A stretch of 59,714 bases of DNA from Pseudomonadota bacterium (GTDB lineage: Bacteria > Pseudomonadota > Gammaproteobacteria > Acidiferrobacterales > UBA6901): assembly GCA_021790335.1 (NCBI GenBank), contig JAJYEE010000016.1, forward strand, positions 1 through 59,714, in the 5' to 3' direction. Below, piece by piece: positions 9,345 to 18,065 of this stretch; position 1 is the first letter of the stretch, and every line of letters begins with the position of its first letter. The translations under genes were made by a program, and so were the position numbers. The notes under the pieces were generated by a model. It searched no databases and was not told the origin of the DNA. It saw only the letters and a program-made list of their open reading frames with translations.

Positions 9345-9437
9345 TAGGATTTAGGGTCTGTCGCAGCGAGACTGCCGGAGTTATCGTGAAGGGGTTCACG
9401 CGCACACATGACACGCGCACCTGCTTCCGCATAATCT

Positions 9438-9445
9438 CGGCTAAA
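9438..9445. repeat. Target-site duplication, left copy (ISL3-type)
   Basis: CGGCTAAA directly borders the left end of the ISL3-type element and recurs at 10782-10789. Eight bases is the size known for ISL3-family insertions. Confidence 0.85.
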
Positions 9446-10781
9446 GGTTCTGTTGAATTTCATGTGGGTTGATTCCCGGTATGCGGATTGATTCTCGAGA
9501 AGCCCGGTTTTCCGGCGATCAGGAAGATCACCGTGCAAATGGTCGAGAATCGGCCATAGCCCCGCGCTTTCCGTTTAGCTGCCTGGGAAGAGACCATTCA
9601 GGGCCTCCAGGAAGCTGTTAGTGGCCCGCGTCTGCGCCCAGGTGAAATGCCCTCGAGGTGGGAGCGAATGAGACGCGCCACCGCCTTCATGGGTTCGACC
9701 TTGGAGCAGCAGACATTCGTGCACCATTGCTGGAGCATCGTGCGTACGACGCTGACCTGCTTGCGGTTCAGGATCTCCCGCCGCTGTTCCCGATACATCC
9801 AGGCCCGGGTAGTGCGTTGGGTCGTGATCTCGCCGATCAGCGAGTCGAGATCGGTGAGTGCGGCGGTGTTGAGGCGGCGGGAATCCTTGAGGAGCGTCCA
9901 GCGCATCCCCTTCAAGGCGGGATCGCGCTTCTGCTCTGCGCGCCGTGTGAGATCGAGTGCATGGGAAGCATGCTGGATGACGTGGAATTTGACGAAGGTG
10001 ACCCGCGCATGGGGGGGATGGTGGGCTACCCCCCCCCTTGATGAAGGCGCTCGACATGTCGAGCGACACCGACCCGATGGCCTCGGGGTCGCCCCCATGG
10101 GCCTTGAGTGCCTGGGCCAGATGTCCGATGGCGCCCGCATCGCGCTCCTCGGTCACCGCGATGACCGCGTGCCGGGCCGTGTCGGCGGCAAGTGTGACAT
10201 AGTCATGTCTCCAGGCCCGGGAGGTCTCATCGATGGTAAGACTCCGCACTTCAGAAAGATCCTGCTGGCCGATGGCAAGCTCCACGTAGCGCTCGCACAG
10301 GCCCTGACACGATGCACGCTCTCACGCCCGTGAGGCGCGCCAAGGCGCGGAAGGGCATCTCCCGACAGAAGGCGAGGATCAAGACCTCGAAGAGCAGCGT
10401 GAAGCCGGCGAGTCTTCCACCCCAGGTGGGTTCGATCTGGCGCGTACTCCCATCGGACAGTTTCACGCGCGGAACGCGCACCTCGAGGAAACACTCATGC
10501 TGAAAGAAGTTGAGGTGGCGGTAGCGCTTCGCCACTGTGACATGGGCCGGGTGTTCTCCCGCTACTTCGGGATGCCCAAACCGGCTGCCGGGGATGAAGT
10601 CCACGGCAATCGTGAGCGTCCGGGCCTTGGCATCGAAGGCCGCCTCCCGCACGAACCAGGGCGCTTCAATGCCCAAGGTTGCCTCGAACAGTCTTGTTTC
10701 CGCCATCGTCAGGACTCCTCATCCAGTTGCCTGGCGGTATTCTATCTAATGATCGGTACTCGCTCGGAATCCAACAGAGGC
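9446..10781 (-). mobile_element. ISL3-family insertion sequence, defective but with intact ends
   Basis: The element is 1336 bp, the usual ISL3 size. Its left end reads GGTTCTGTTGAATTTC (9446-9461). The reverse complement of its right end reads GCCTCTGTTGGATTCC (10781-10766), agreeing at 12 of 16 positions. Both ends are flanked by the same 8-bp CGGCTAAA. The single gene inside is a transposase read on the minus strand and broken by several frameshifts, so the copy could move only with a helper transposase. Confidence 0.88.
9460..10706 (-). pseudogene. ISL3-family transposase, multiply frameshifted
   Basis: Pieces in three frames add up to a near full-length ISL3 transposase. The N-terminal part (from ATG 10706) carries the zinc-binding-like region and the PTWGGRLAGFTLLFEV segment. 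The middle has VRSLTIDETSRAWRHDYVTL and VSLDMSSAFIKG, the first DDE residues. The next part has FVKFHVIQHASHALDLTRR, and the end reads NSFLEALNGLF, then ARGYGRFSTICTVIFLIAGK, in a third frame ending at 9460. Frame jumps occur near 10290, at the C-run 10029-10037, near 9645, and near 9585 where one extra C is enough to explain the shift. At least four lesions make it non-functional. Confidence 0.88.
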
Positions 10782-10789
10782 CGGCTAAA
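10782..10789. repeat. Target-site duplication, right copy (ISL3-type)
   Basis: CGGCTAAA, identical to 9438-9445, directly follows the right terminal repeat. Confidence 0.85.
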
Positions 10790-10927
10790 TGTCTGGGTGT
10801 CTTTGCAGGATGTCGGCACCGCCTAGTCCCCCTTCCAGGGCATAGGCATACGGCGATCACCCGGATTCGCGCAAACAGTATAAAGCCGCATCGGGAAAAC
10901 CATCAAGGCCGCGCCGCGGCAGTTGCA

Positions 10928-10932
10928 ATGAT
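10928..10932. repeat. Target-site duplication, left copy (IS1380/IS4-type)
   Basis: ATGAT borders the left inverted repeat and recurs at 12166-12170. Confidence 0.75.
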
Positions 10933-12165
10933 CCTAAATTCCTCAGCTACCCTGTCGCCAAGGCGATCAATCCGAGGTTTGGTTTAGGTCCGAAGGCCAA
11001 TATTCGCTCGACGATATAGCGTGCCAGCGCGAACCAGCGTTGGGGTTTGGTCAACTGCGGCGCGGTCTCCTGAATCCAGCGTATCCCATGGCGAACATTT
11101 GTGACGAGTGCCTTGATCTGGCGCGCGGATTCATGCGTGATGGTCAGCACGATTTTGTTCTGACCGGCATGGCTCGTCATGCGTCCGAGGGCACTGAGTA
11201 GTTTGGGGCGGCTGGTGATAGCTTCCAGCCGGGTCTTCGGATGCGCCAGCCGCACGTACCAGCTCCACCAGTTATAAACCAGCGCCACAGCTCGCGCACT
11301 GAGCGCGCAACGTTCGATGTCGTGCGTGCTGTAACCGCCCCACGCCCCACTGGTTCTTGATCTCGTCGAAGCTGTTCTCGCCGTCGGCACGGTCGCGGTA
11401 CAGCTGGCCGATGTTTTCCAATCCGTAGTGCGTGTTGCACACCAGCACCGCGTACCCCCAACTCTTGACCGGCGCGTTCTCGTCGATGAAGTGCAGCTCG
11501 GCCTGTGCCTGTTCTTTGTCTTTTCGTTCGGGGCGCCTGGCCTCGACCCCCAGGTCGATCTTGCGCACGCGGCGCATCACGATGACGCGGCGGCGCTGTG
11601 TCCAGTCGGTGAGTAGCAACTCGTCTTCGCACGCCTCCCAGCCCTGGTCCACCGCGCCCCAATCGCGGCGCTGCCACTGGCGCTGCACGAGCTTCTTGAC
11701 GCTGGCGCTCTGGCGCAGCTTGAACAGGAAAGGCTGACCGATACCCTCCAGTGCGCTCACATGGGCGTAGCGGCAATGTCCGCCCAGAATCGACAACACC
11801 CACGTCCCCAGCACATCGACCCGGTCGGGCGCGTTGGGGCTCGTGTAGTTCAGGAGGCAGCTCTTGAGCCATCGCTCGAACAGGCCGGTAGCTCCAGGTA
11901 CTCGGCGAAGAATGCCAGTTGACCCAACGCCGTGGCGCTGCCACGCTCGTCCCAGCGCACCGTGAATATGCCTCCCGGCGTCTGCACCCGCATCGCTTCG
12001 TCCGGCGCTTCGACCATCGCCTTGACTGCTTCCTGACACGCCGTCGCCACCGCCTTCACCGCCGGCAACTTGTGCTCACCCATCGGGGCCTCCTCGTATC
12101 AACCCCAAACCCGCGTCCAGCCTACGTTTGCGTCACATTGGCACAGATCAACTGAGGAAAATAGG
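10933..12165 (-). mobile_element. IS1380/IS4-type insertion sequence with internal deletion
   Basis: Left end CCTAAATTCCTCAG (10933-10946) and right end CTGAGGAAAATAGG (12152-12165) are inverted repeats matching at 12 of 14 positions, and both are bordered by ATGAT. Terminal repeats that begin with CC and a 4-5 bp duplication fit the IS1380 family. The element is 1233 bp, several hundred bases shorter than a normal IS1380 member. That agrees with the missing block in its transposase. Confidence 0.82.
10947..12083 (-). pseudogene. IS4-superfamily (IS1380-like) transposase, deleted and frameshifted
   Basis: The N-terminal part starts at 12083 (PGGIFTVRWDERGSATALGQ), jumps frame near 11895 into TGLFERWLKSCLLNY and VLGTWVLSILGGH, and then changes abruptly from SALEGIG to QPFLFKLRQSASVKK. 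The first catalytic Asp region normally lies between these, so a block is deleted. The signature YRDRADGENSFDEIKNQWG follows exactly the Y-x2-R-x3-E-x6-K pattern of IS4-superfamily transposases. A second frame change near 11350 leads into the C-terminal helical part, which ends at 10947 just inside the terminal repeat. Confidence 0.85.
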
Positions 12166-12170
12166 ATGAT
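12166..12170. repeat. Target-site duplication, right copy (IS1380/IS4-type)
   Basis: ATGAT, identical to 10928-10932, directly follows the right terminal repeat. Confidence 0.75.
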
Positions 12171-12194
12171 GTGGTTCCCGGAATACGGTGCAGG

Positions 12195-13127
12195 TCAGGG
12201 TGCGCTCATGGCCACATTGAGCGGCGAAAAAGGCGAATTGTACCATCCAGTAACGCGGCCGTCGGCGAAGTAGACCTTGGATACGCCATAGTCCCATTCG
12301 TGAGCCGTTTCCAGCAGAGGTCTTCCCTGAATCGATCTGACCAGGGCTTTGGGGGATCCAACGGAAAAAGTCGTAGGTCGATGGTGGGTTCGCGGTATAT
12401 CGAAGGCAACCCTGAGGGGGTCCGATGGATCGTTAACCCAGCGCAGCACCGTGCCGTCCACAAAATAGACCCTGGATTTTCCGTAATACCAAACACCATT
12501 GCGGATGCTGTCCGGTATTCCCTGCACAGCTTGCACTTCGTCTTGTGTCGAACCGACCGTGAAAAATTCGTTGTTGCCCGTCGGGTTGTTCATGCCGGTA
12601 GACGCAGGTCTGGCCTGCGAAGGCTGGCTGCCGCTGGTGAATGGACGCCCGTACTTCGGAACGGGAAGCGGGGCCGGAGCCTGCCCCTGTGGCCACAACA
12701 GCGCGTAAATCGCCCATGCGGTCAGCCCGATCAGTACCAGACGAAGCAGGTTGGAGGATTTCGCGGCTGGACGTGCCAGGGGGAAGGTCGACCATTCGGG
12801 GTCCGTCAGCGCCGCGGATGGCGCCCATGGTCGTCGGGGCTCCTCTGCCGGGCATCTATCCCCTGTTCCGTCCAGGGAGTGACGCTCGCGCCCGGGACTG
12901 GCCCCCGGGAGGTTGCCGTGGCGGTCACAATAGCCCGAAAGCACCTGGTAGGCCTGGTTGATTTCCTTGATTTTCTCCTCGGCCAGGGCTTGCCGTTCGG
13001 GCTGCTGATGGAAGCGGTCAGGATGCCAGGCACGCACAAGCCGAAGGTAAGACCTGCGCAGCTGTGTCCGGTCACATCCTGGCTCGACTTCCAAGGCAAG
13101 GTAACAGGCAAGATAGTCTTTGTTCAT
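12195..13127 (-). CDS. J-domain membrane protein with two BamE/SmpA-like repeats
   Basis: A 310-residue protein in three parts. Residues 1-68 form a J domain with the HPD tripeptide at 35-37, needed to stimulate an Hsp70 ATPase. After a loose linker, residues about 126-144 form one membrane helix. The rest holds two tandem copies of a roughly 50-residue unit (about 188-240 and 253-305) with the pattern FxVGS-x-VxxxQG-P ... W-YG-S-VYF-DG-V-W. That pattern resembles BamE/SmpA-like repeats. By topology the J domain is cytoplasmic and the repeats periplasmic, so it may couple DnaK to an envelope process. I know of no named family with this exact arrangement. The gene has its own promoter candidate at 13239-13267. 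Confidence 0.7.
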   Translation of the reverse strand: MNKDYLACYLALEVEPGCDRTQLRRSYLRLVRAWHPDRFHQQPERQALAEEKIKEINQAYQVLSGYCDRHGNLPGASPGRERHSLDGTGDRCPAEEPRRPWAPSAALTDPEWSTFPLARPAAKSSNLLRLVLIGLTAWAIYALLWPQGQAPAPLPVPKYGRPFTSGSQPSQARPASTGMNNPTGNNEFFTVGSTQDEVQAVQGIPDSIRNGVWYYGKSRVYFVDGTVLRWVNDPSDPLRVAFDIPRTHHRPTTFSVGSPKALVRSIQGRPLLETAHEWDYGVSKVYFADGRVTGWYNSPFSPLNVAMSAP

Positions 13128-13238
13128 CGATCAGGCCTGTTGCATCGAATTCCGCCCGCAGGGAAGTGTTCCCGCAACAACAATCGGTGTGTCGCTGCCA
13201 GCAGGCAGTATCGACAGTGCTGTAGTGGGTGTGCGGCA

Positions 13239-13267
13239 ATTATAAGATTTTTCCGGGCACATGTGGA
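13239..13267 (-). promoter_or_regulatory. Sigma-70-type promoter candidate for J-domain gene
   Basis: On the minus strand TCCACA (13267-13262, four of six consensus bases) is followed after 17 bases by a perfect TATAAT (13244-13239), about 110 bases before the start codon. Confidence 0.45.
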
Positions 13268-13521
13268 TCTGGTGACGATTTCCCGGTTTTGCGATCAAAC
13301 AGGCCGGTCCGCGTAGGTCCAATTTTTCAGGAACGGACTCAGCAGGTCTCGACTTAAGTTTTAGAAGGCCCCGCTTTGGGCTCCGGCATTACCGACCGTT
13401 CGTCCCGTGCGCACTATCGCCCGTCGTTTAGACAGGGTAAAATTGTTGGCCATGCGAATTCAAGTCATTCCTGTGGAAAACGCAGGTTTTCAATAATATG
13501 CTTTGTTAAAGACTGAATTGA

Positions 13522-13530
13522 GGGGGGGGG
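13522..13530 (+). repeat. Nine-G homopolymer overlapping the ribosome-binding site
   Basis: A run of nine G occupies -13 to -5 relative to the GTG at 13535, where the Shine-Dalgarno should be. An in-frame stop at 13514-13516 and no other usable start mean translation of the export lipoprotein must begin just after this run. Confidence 0.8.
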
Positions 13531-13534
13531 AAAG

Positions 13535-14164
13535 GTGGGGGTTTTCCGTTCTTTGACCATATTGAGCTTTCTGCTGATGCTCGCTGCCTGCGCCAGCGGA
13601 CCGCAGGTTGTCGAGCCTTCCGCCCTTGCCGGCGCGGACAAGGCATTCACTCATACCGGTGAATACAAGATCGGGGTGGCCGACCGTATTGAAGTCTCGG
13701 TCTGGCGAAATCCGGACCTGTCGGTTACCGTTCCGGTCCGTCCGGATGGCAAGATATCTGTTCCGCTGATCGGCGACGTGCGCGCCAGCGGTTTGACGGC
13801 CGAACAGGTCGCTGCCGTGATCAAAGAGAAGCTGTCCTATTACATCCGTGATCCGAATGTCACAGTGATCGTCGTGGGGCTCGAAAGCCACGAATATCTC
13901 TCACGTGTCCGTATTACGGGCGCCGTGCTGAAACCGGAGTCGATACCGTGGCGGGAAGGTATGACGGTGTTGGACGCTATCCTGGAGGCAGGCGGACCGA
14001 ATCAGTTCGCCGCAGCCGACAGCACCAAGGTTTACCGCCAGGTGGGCAAAAAGACCATCGTCATTCCCATCAATCTCGGCGCGATTTTGAACGATGGCGA
14101 TCTGGCAACGAACATCCAACTCGAACCGGGAGACGTGATCACCGTTCCGCAAAGACTTTTCTAA
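13535..14164 (+). CDS. Polysaccharide export lipoprotein, Wza-like (XrtA-associated type)
   Basis: A 209-residue outer-membrane export protein. It starts with a lipoprotein signal (hydrophobic residues 7-17, lipobox LAAC with Cys at 19). The Poly_export domain follows (EYKIGVADRIEVSVWRNPDL to about residue 110), then a SLBB domain (VRITGAVLKPESIPWREGMT, residues about 125-200). It forms the secretin-like ring through which polymer leaves the periplasm. Length and order of the four following genes match the small export protein of exosortase/PEP-CTERM polysaccharide loci. It is the first gene of an operon running to 19157. The start is GTG, forced by an upstream stop codon, with a G-run in place of a normal ribosome-binding site. 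Confidence 0.88.
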   Translation: MGVFRSLTILSFLLMLAACASGPQVVEPSALAGADKAFTHTGEYKIGVADRIEVSVWRNPDLSVTVPVRPDGKISVPLIGDVRASGLTAEQVAAVIKEKLSYYIRDPNVTVIVVGLESHEYLSRVRITGAVLKPESIPWREGMTVLDAILEAGGPNQFAAADSTKVYRQVGKKTIVIPINLGAILNDGDLATNIQLEPGDVITVPQRLF

Positions 14165-14195
14165 TCTTCACGGATTCAGGGCTATCGATCAGGAA

Positions 14196-15752
14196 TTGGA
14201 CATGGATTTGCCTTCCGAACAATTATTCCAAGCGCTGGCACGCGAGGCGTTCGTACATCGAAAGACGATCGTGGCACTGTTTGTCGTCATCAGTTTGTGC
14301 ACGGCGATAGTGGGCCTGTTTTGGCCGCAGCGCTATACTTCCTCCACGACGATTCTTGTCCAGAGCAAAAACATAATCCAGCCGTTGATGCATGGAACGG
14401 CTGTCGATACCGGCGAAACCAGCCGGGCGAGCGTCGCGCGTGCGATGATCTACGGCCATCACATCATGGCTCAGTTAGCCCGTGACACCGGCTGGATTAA
14501 CAGCAAAACTACCCCGAAGCAGGAATCCAACATTATCCACGGGATACTCATCCCGCACACCAGCGTTACCCACGTCGGCGACAACAGGAATCTGATCAGA
14601 ATCCAGTACACCGATTCCAACCCCCAGCGCGCCTATCTCGCTGCCAAGGACTTGACCAATCTGTTTATTGCGGCGACGCTTGCGGCCAAGGCTAAGGAAA
14701 GCCAGGATGCGTTCAACTTCATTAATCAGCAGGTGCTTCAGTACCGGGCGAAGCTCACGGATGTCGAGAACGCGCTGAAGAAATTCCAGACCGCCAACCT
14801 GACGACAAGGCCTGGTAGCGAAGGGCAGATCGGAAAAAGGCTGAGCAATCTCCAGGACAACATCGACAAGACCAGCGAGGAACTCAAGGAGACCGAGATC
14901 AAGCAGAACTCGCTGACCAAGCAGCTCAACGGGGAGGCGCAGGCAACGGCTGAGTATGTGCTTGAGGGTCAGTACGAAGCGCGCATCGCCAAACTTCAGG
15001 GACAGCTGGCCACGCTGCGGCTCAACTACCGCGATACCTATCCGGACATTGTGCAGATCAAGCACGAGATTGCGGACCTGAGGCGCGACATCGAGATGAG
15101 TCGCAAGAAGGCGCAGGAGGGCAGGACCGCCGGCAGTCACCCGGCTTTCAACGAAAGCATGGTTCTCAATCCCCTGTACCAGCATCTGCGCCAGGAATTG
15201 TCCCTGACGCGGACGCGGATCGCGACGCTGAGTGTACGCCTGTCCGATTACCGCAAGCTCATGGCCGAGGAGCTCAAGCGCGGGCGTGAAGTCCACAGCG
15301 GTGAGGCGACCCTGGCCGAACTGACGCGAGACTATACGGTCAACCGCGACATCTACCAGGATCTGCTCAGGCGCCGGGAGATTGCACGCGTTACCATGAA
15401 CCTGGATAAGCAGAAGGAGGGTCTCACCTTCCAGATCCAGAGTCATGCAGAATTGCCTCACGAGCCGGAAGGTCTGCGATTCGCTGACTTTATCTTCGGC
15501 GGATTCTTCCTGGGATTGGCACTGCCCATCGGACTTCTGTATGCCAAGCTGCAGTTCGATCCACGTGTCTGCACGGGATCGGTTATTGCCGAGAAGATGA
15601 AGCTGCCTCTGATGGCGGTTGTACCGCATCTGTTTACTCCCACGGAGAACGAGGCAACGATGCGGAACCTGAGCCGGCTCGGCATGGTGATGGTGGCGGA
15701 CGTGATGGTGCTTGCGGGACTCTCTGTCTTGAAAGTGACTGGGGTGATCTGA
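14196..15752 (+). CDS. Chain-length determinant protein (PCP, XrtA-associated)
   Basis: A 518-residue inner-membrane polysaccharide co-polymerase. The first Wzz-like membrane helix is at about residues 27-47, followed by the periplasmic WPQRYTSSTTILVQ strand. A long coiled-coil region runs through residues 170-400 (with repeated L-x-E/K heptads), and a proline-containing segment LPHEPEGLRFADFIFGGFFLGL enters the second membrane helix. An extra C-terminal helix closes the chain. It sets polymer length and bridges the polymerase to the outer-membrane exporter. It has no fused kinase domain; the kinase-like protein is the next gene, beginning 2 bases after this stop codon. The 31-base gap to the lipoprotein gene supports one transcript. 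Confidence 0.88.
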   Translation: MDMDLPSEQLFQALAREAFVHRKTIVALFVVISLCTAIVGLFWPQRYTSSTTILVQSKNIIQPLMHGTAVDTGETSRASVARAMIYGHHIMAQLARDTGWINSKTTPKQESNIIHGILIPHTSVTHVGDNRNLIRIQYTDSNPQRAYLAAKDLTNLFIAATLAAKAKESQDAFNFINQQVLQYRAKLTDVENALKKFQTANLTTRPGSEGQIGKRLSNLQDNIDKTSEELKETEIKQNSLTKQLNGEAQATAEYVLEGQYEARIAKLQGQLATLRLNYRDTYPDIVQIKHEIADLRRDIEMSRKKAQEGRTAGSHPAFNESMVLNPLYQHLRQELSLTRTRIATLSVRLSDYRKLMAEELKRGREVHSGEATLAELTRDYTVNRDIYQDLLRRREIARVTMNLDKQKEGLTFQIQSHAELPHEPEGLRFADFIFGGFFLGLALPIGLLYAKLQFDPRVCTGSVIAEKMKLPLMAVVPHLFTPTENEATMRNLSRLGMVMVADVMVLAGLSVLKVTGVI

Positions 15753-15754
15753 GC

Positions 15755-16675
15755 ATGAGCAAAATCGAAGAAGCGCTCAGACAGGCCCAGAGCATGAGAC
15801 GCTCGCAGGGGTCGCGGCCGGAATCGGCGACCGGGCGGGCGCTCGTGCGCGCGCCTGGTTCGGAAGTCGCGGAACTCGAAAAGCGCGGCCATGCCCGTGA
15901 TGAGATCGCGCGCATGGCCGATACCGACCGCATCAGCGGGCAGGAACTCGCAGAAGGCAGGATCATCTATCCGGACATGCGCGACGACCGCACTGTCGAT
16001 GCGTTCCGGGAGTTGCGGACCAAATTGATCCAGAAAGGCGGTTCCGAAAACATGGTGCTGATGGTCACATCGGTTACTGCCGGCGACGGGGCGACGTTTG
16101 TGGCACGCAATCTTGCGGTGTCGTTTGCGTTCGACGAAGGCAAGACGGCGCTGCTGATCGACTGTAACCTGCGCAATCCCGGGCTCATGAAAAAAAGCGG
16201 AACGGAAATTCAGCGCGGTCTGACGGATTATCTGGAAGCCGCAGACTTGCCGGTAGAGGAAATAATCTATCAGGTGGGGATACCGCGACTGCGGCTGATT
16301 CCCTCTGGCGCGCGCCGCGAGATTTCAAGCGAATATTTCACCTCAGTCAAGATGCGGCGGCTGCTGGAAGCACTGAAGGCACGATACGCGGAACGCTACG
16401 TGGTTCTCGATGCACCGGCCGTAATGGAGTCGGCAGACAGCCGGATTCTCGCTGAGCTTGTCGATTACGTTCTGCTCGTGGTCCCGTATGGCAAGGTGAA
16501 TGAAGCCCAGATCCTGGCAGCCGCCAGGGCCATCGGGGCACAAAAGCTCGTGGGGATCGTATTCAACAACGAACCCCGAACATTGAACCCATTTCGTGAT
16601 CTGTGGCCATGGGCCGGTTCGCTGCCGGGAATTTCTTGGCTGGTAGGGTTGTTGCGGCATCGGGCTGGGGCGTGA
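15755..16675 (+). CDS. BY-kinase-like protein with degenerate Walker A (XrtA-associated)
   Basis: A 306-residue cytoplasmic member of the CpsD/CapB tyrosine-autokinase family. The family start MSKIEEALRQA, the strand NMVLMVTSVTAG and the later VVLDAPAVMESADSRILAEL (Walker B-like) are all recognisable. The P-loop reads AGDGATF (109-115), where an active enzyme has G-E-G-K-T/S: the ATP-binding lysine is Ala113. The Walker A' motif reads LLIDCNLR instead of LLIDxDxR, and no tyrosine cluster is present at the C-terminus. It is therefore probably a non-catalytic relative that acts structurally on the chain-length protein. It sits between intact genes of the same operon, so loss of the kinase activity rather than of the gene appears to be tolerated. 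Confidence 0.85.
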   Translation: MSKIEEALRQAQSMRRSQGSRPESATGRALVRAPGSEVAELEKRGHARDEIARMADTDRISGQELAEGRIIYPDMRDDRTVDAFRELRTKLIQKGGSENMVLMVTSVTAGDGATFVARNLAVSFAFDEGKTALLIDCNLRNPGLMKKSGTEIQRGLTDYLEAADLPVEEIIYQVGIPRLRLIPSGARREISSEYFTSVKMRRLLEALKARYAERYVVLDAPAVMESADSRILAELVDYVLLVVPYGKVNEAQILAAARAIGAQKLVGIVFNNEPRTLNPFRDLWPWAGSLPGISWLVGLLRHRAGA

Positions 16676-16678
16676 CGC

Positions 16679-18058
16679 GTGGGGGGCGCGGGCAAGGGGG
16701 AATATTGCAGAACGTGGTGGCCGACTGCCCTCGGACTGATTTTTTTTTCCATCCCCACGCTGGCGGCGGCAACCGAGCTGGGATATGGACTGGGCTACAG
16801 CGCAGTGCACAGCAACAACATGGCACTTTCCAGCACTGATCCACGTGCCGACTGGCTCAATATCGCCAAGGGAAAACTGGCGCTGCAGGAGAACGACCTG
16901 CAGAATTTCAGCGCACGCGTCTATTCGCAGCTGGAGTATGACGATTACCAGCATCAGGTTTTCAGCAACCAGACCCTGTTCACGCTGAATTCGGCCGCGA
17001 CGTGGATGATCAAGCCCCAGAGCCTGAGCTGGACCGCAGAGGACTACTACGGGCAGGTCCCGATAATTCCGTTTGCAACCGTTACGCCCAACAATATCCA
17101 GAACGTCAATGTGTTCACAACGGGCCCGAACATGGTGGTGCGCATGGACCCACTGAACACGCTGGCATTCGGGGCACGTTACGATAACTTCCATGCCGGT
17201 GTCGCCAATAACAATTCAAACCGCGTCGGCGGCTTTGTCGGATGGCTTTACCAGTACTCCCCGGTCACGGTTTTCTCGCTCAATTACCATGGCACGCACG
17301 CCAAGTACACCCAGAACGTCGCGGCGTCCGGCTATAACCGGCAGGATCTGTTCCTGCGCATGAACACGCACCTGCAGGAGACCGCATGGGTCGCGGATCT
17401 CGGCGGTACCTGGCTGACCCAGACCGGTCCGGGAAGCGTGAATGGCGTCTATGCGAGGCTGTTGGCTTCCCACCGGCTGACGGAAAGTTCGACGGTCGGC
17501 GTGACAGCCATGTCTACGATCACCGATACCGAGGACGCGATTCTGTCAGCCGAAACCGTGGGAGGGATCTCCGGCGGCACTAGCGTAGGTACCGATATCT
17601 ATCGCCAGGACAGCGTGAGCACGACATATACGTACAGCGCGGGCTATAGTACGGATTCGATCAGTCTTTTCGACCAGAAACTCAAGTACTACACGGCTCC
17701 GCTCGATCAGCTGCAGACGGGTGCGGGTGTCCAGATGGGTTACCAGTTTTCCGGCACGCTTCTCGGAAGCATTTTCGGCAGCTACGCCAGGTCGAAGTTT
17801 TACGAGAGCTCGGTCATCAACCGCATCGGGCAGGGAGGCGCACGATTGACGTATGAGGCGCGTCCCAACATCTTTCTGGCACTGGAAGGCCAGGTGACAC
17901 GCCAGCAAAGCAATGCCGCTGCGAACTCATACTCGGAAAAGCGCATCGTCCTGAGCATTTCGTACTACAGCAACTTCGCGTTCGTGAATGCGGGCAACGT
18001 GGCTCCATCGCTGATGGAACAGGACAACATTGCAAGGGACATCATGTACAGCCGGTAA
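16679..18058 (+). CDS. Outer-membrane beta-barrel protein of exosortase-type polysaccharide locus
   Basis: A 459-residue protein with a signal peptide (hydrophobic stretch ALGLIFFSIPTLAAA). The rest alternates short amphipathic strands and turns with many Tyr, Asn, Ser and Gly, and ends in a beta-rich tail (IVLSISYYSNFAFV then the last few residues). This matches the PEP-CTERM-associated outer-membrane protein family found at this position. It may form the outer-membrane channel or a polymer-guiding porin beside the Wza-like protein. The GTG start lies 3 bases after the kinase-like stop codon. ATG starts further in would cut into the signal peptide. Confidence 0.8.
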   Translation: MGGAGKGEYCRTWWPTALGLIFFSIPTLAAATELGYGLGYSAVHSNNMALSSTDPRADWLNIAKGKLALQENDLQNFSARVYSQLEYDDYQHQVFSNQTLFTLNSAATWMIKPQSLSWTAEDYYGQVPIIPFATVTPNNIQNVNVFTTGPNMVVRMDPLNTLAFGARYDNFHAGVANNNSNRVGGFVGWLYQYSPVTVFSLNYHGTHAKYTQNVAASGYNRQDLFLRMNTHLQETAWVADLGGTWLTQTGPGSVNGVYARLLASHRLTESSTVGVTAMSTITDTEDAILSAETVGGISGGTSVGTDIYRQDSVSTTYTYSAGYSTDSISLFDQKLKYYTAPLDQLQTGAGVQMGYQFSGTLLGSIFGSYARSKFYESSVINRIGQGGARLTYEARPNIFLALEGQVTRQQSNAAANSYSEKRIVLSISYYSNFAFVNAGNVAPSLMEQDNIARDIMYSR

Positions 18059-18065
18059 TACGATC

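Larger units (their letters stand above)
13128..13534. other. Divergent control region between J-domain gene and export operon
   Basis: No gene seen. It carries a minus-strand promoter candidate (13239-13267) and a nine-G run in front of the export-lipoprotein start. I found no convincing -35/-10 pair or sigma-54 site for the plus-strand operon. Confidence 0.5.

Noticed and set aside
10029-10037. C9 run in the ISL3 transposase as a phase-variation switch
   Set aside because: The transposase carries several other frameshifts, so slippage at this run could not restore it.
13128-13534. A sigma-54 promoter for the export operon, as known in some exosortase loci
   Set aside because: I searched for TGGCAC-N5-TTGC-like sequences and found none at a useful position.
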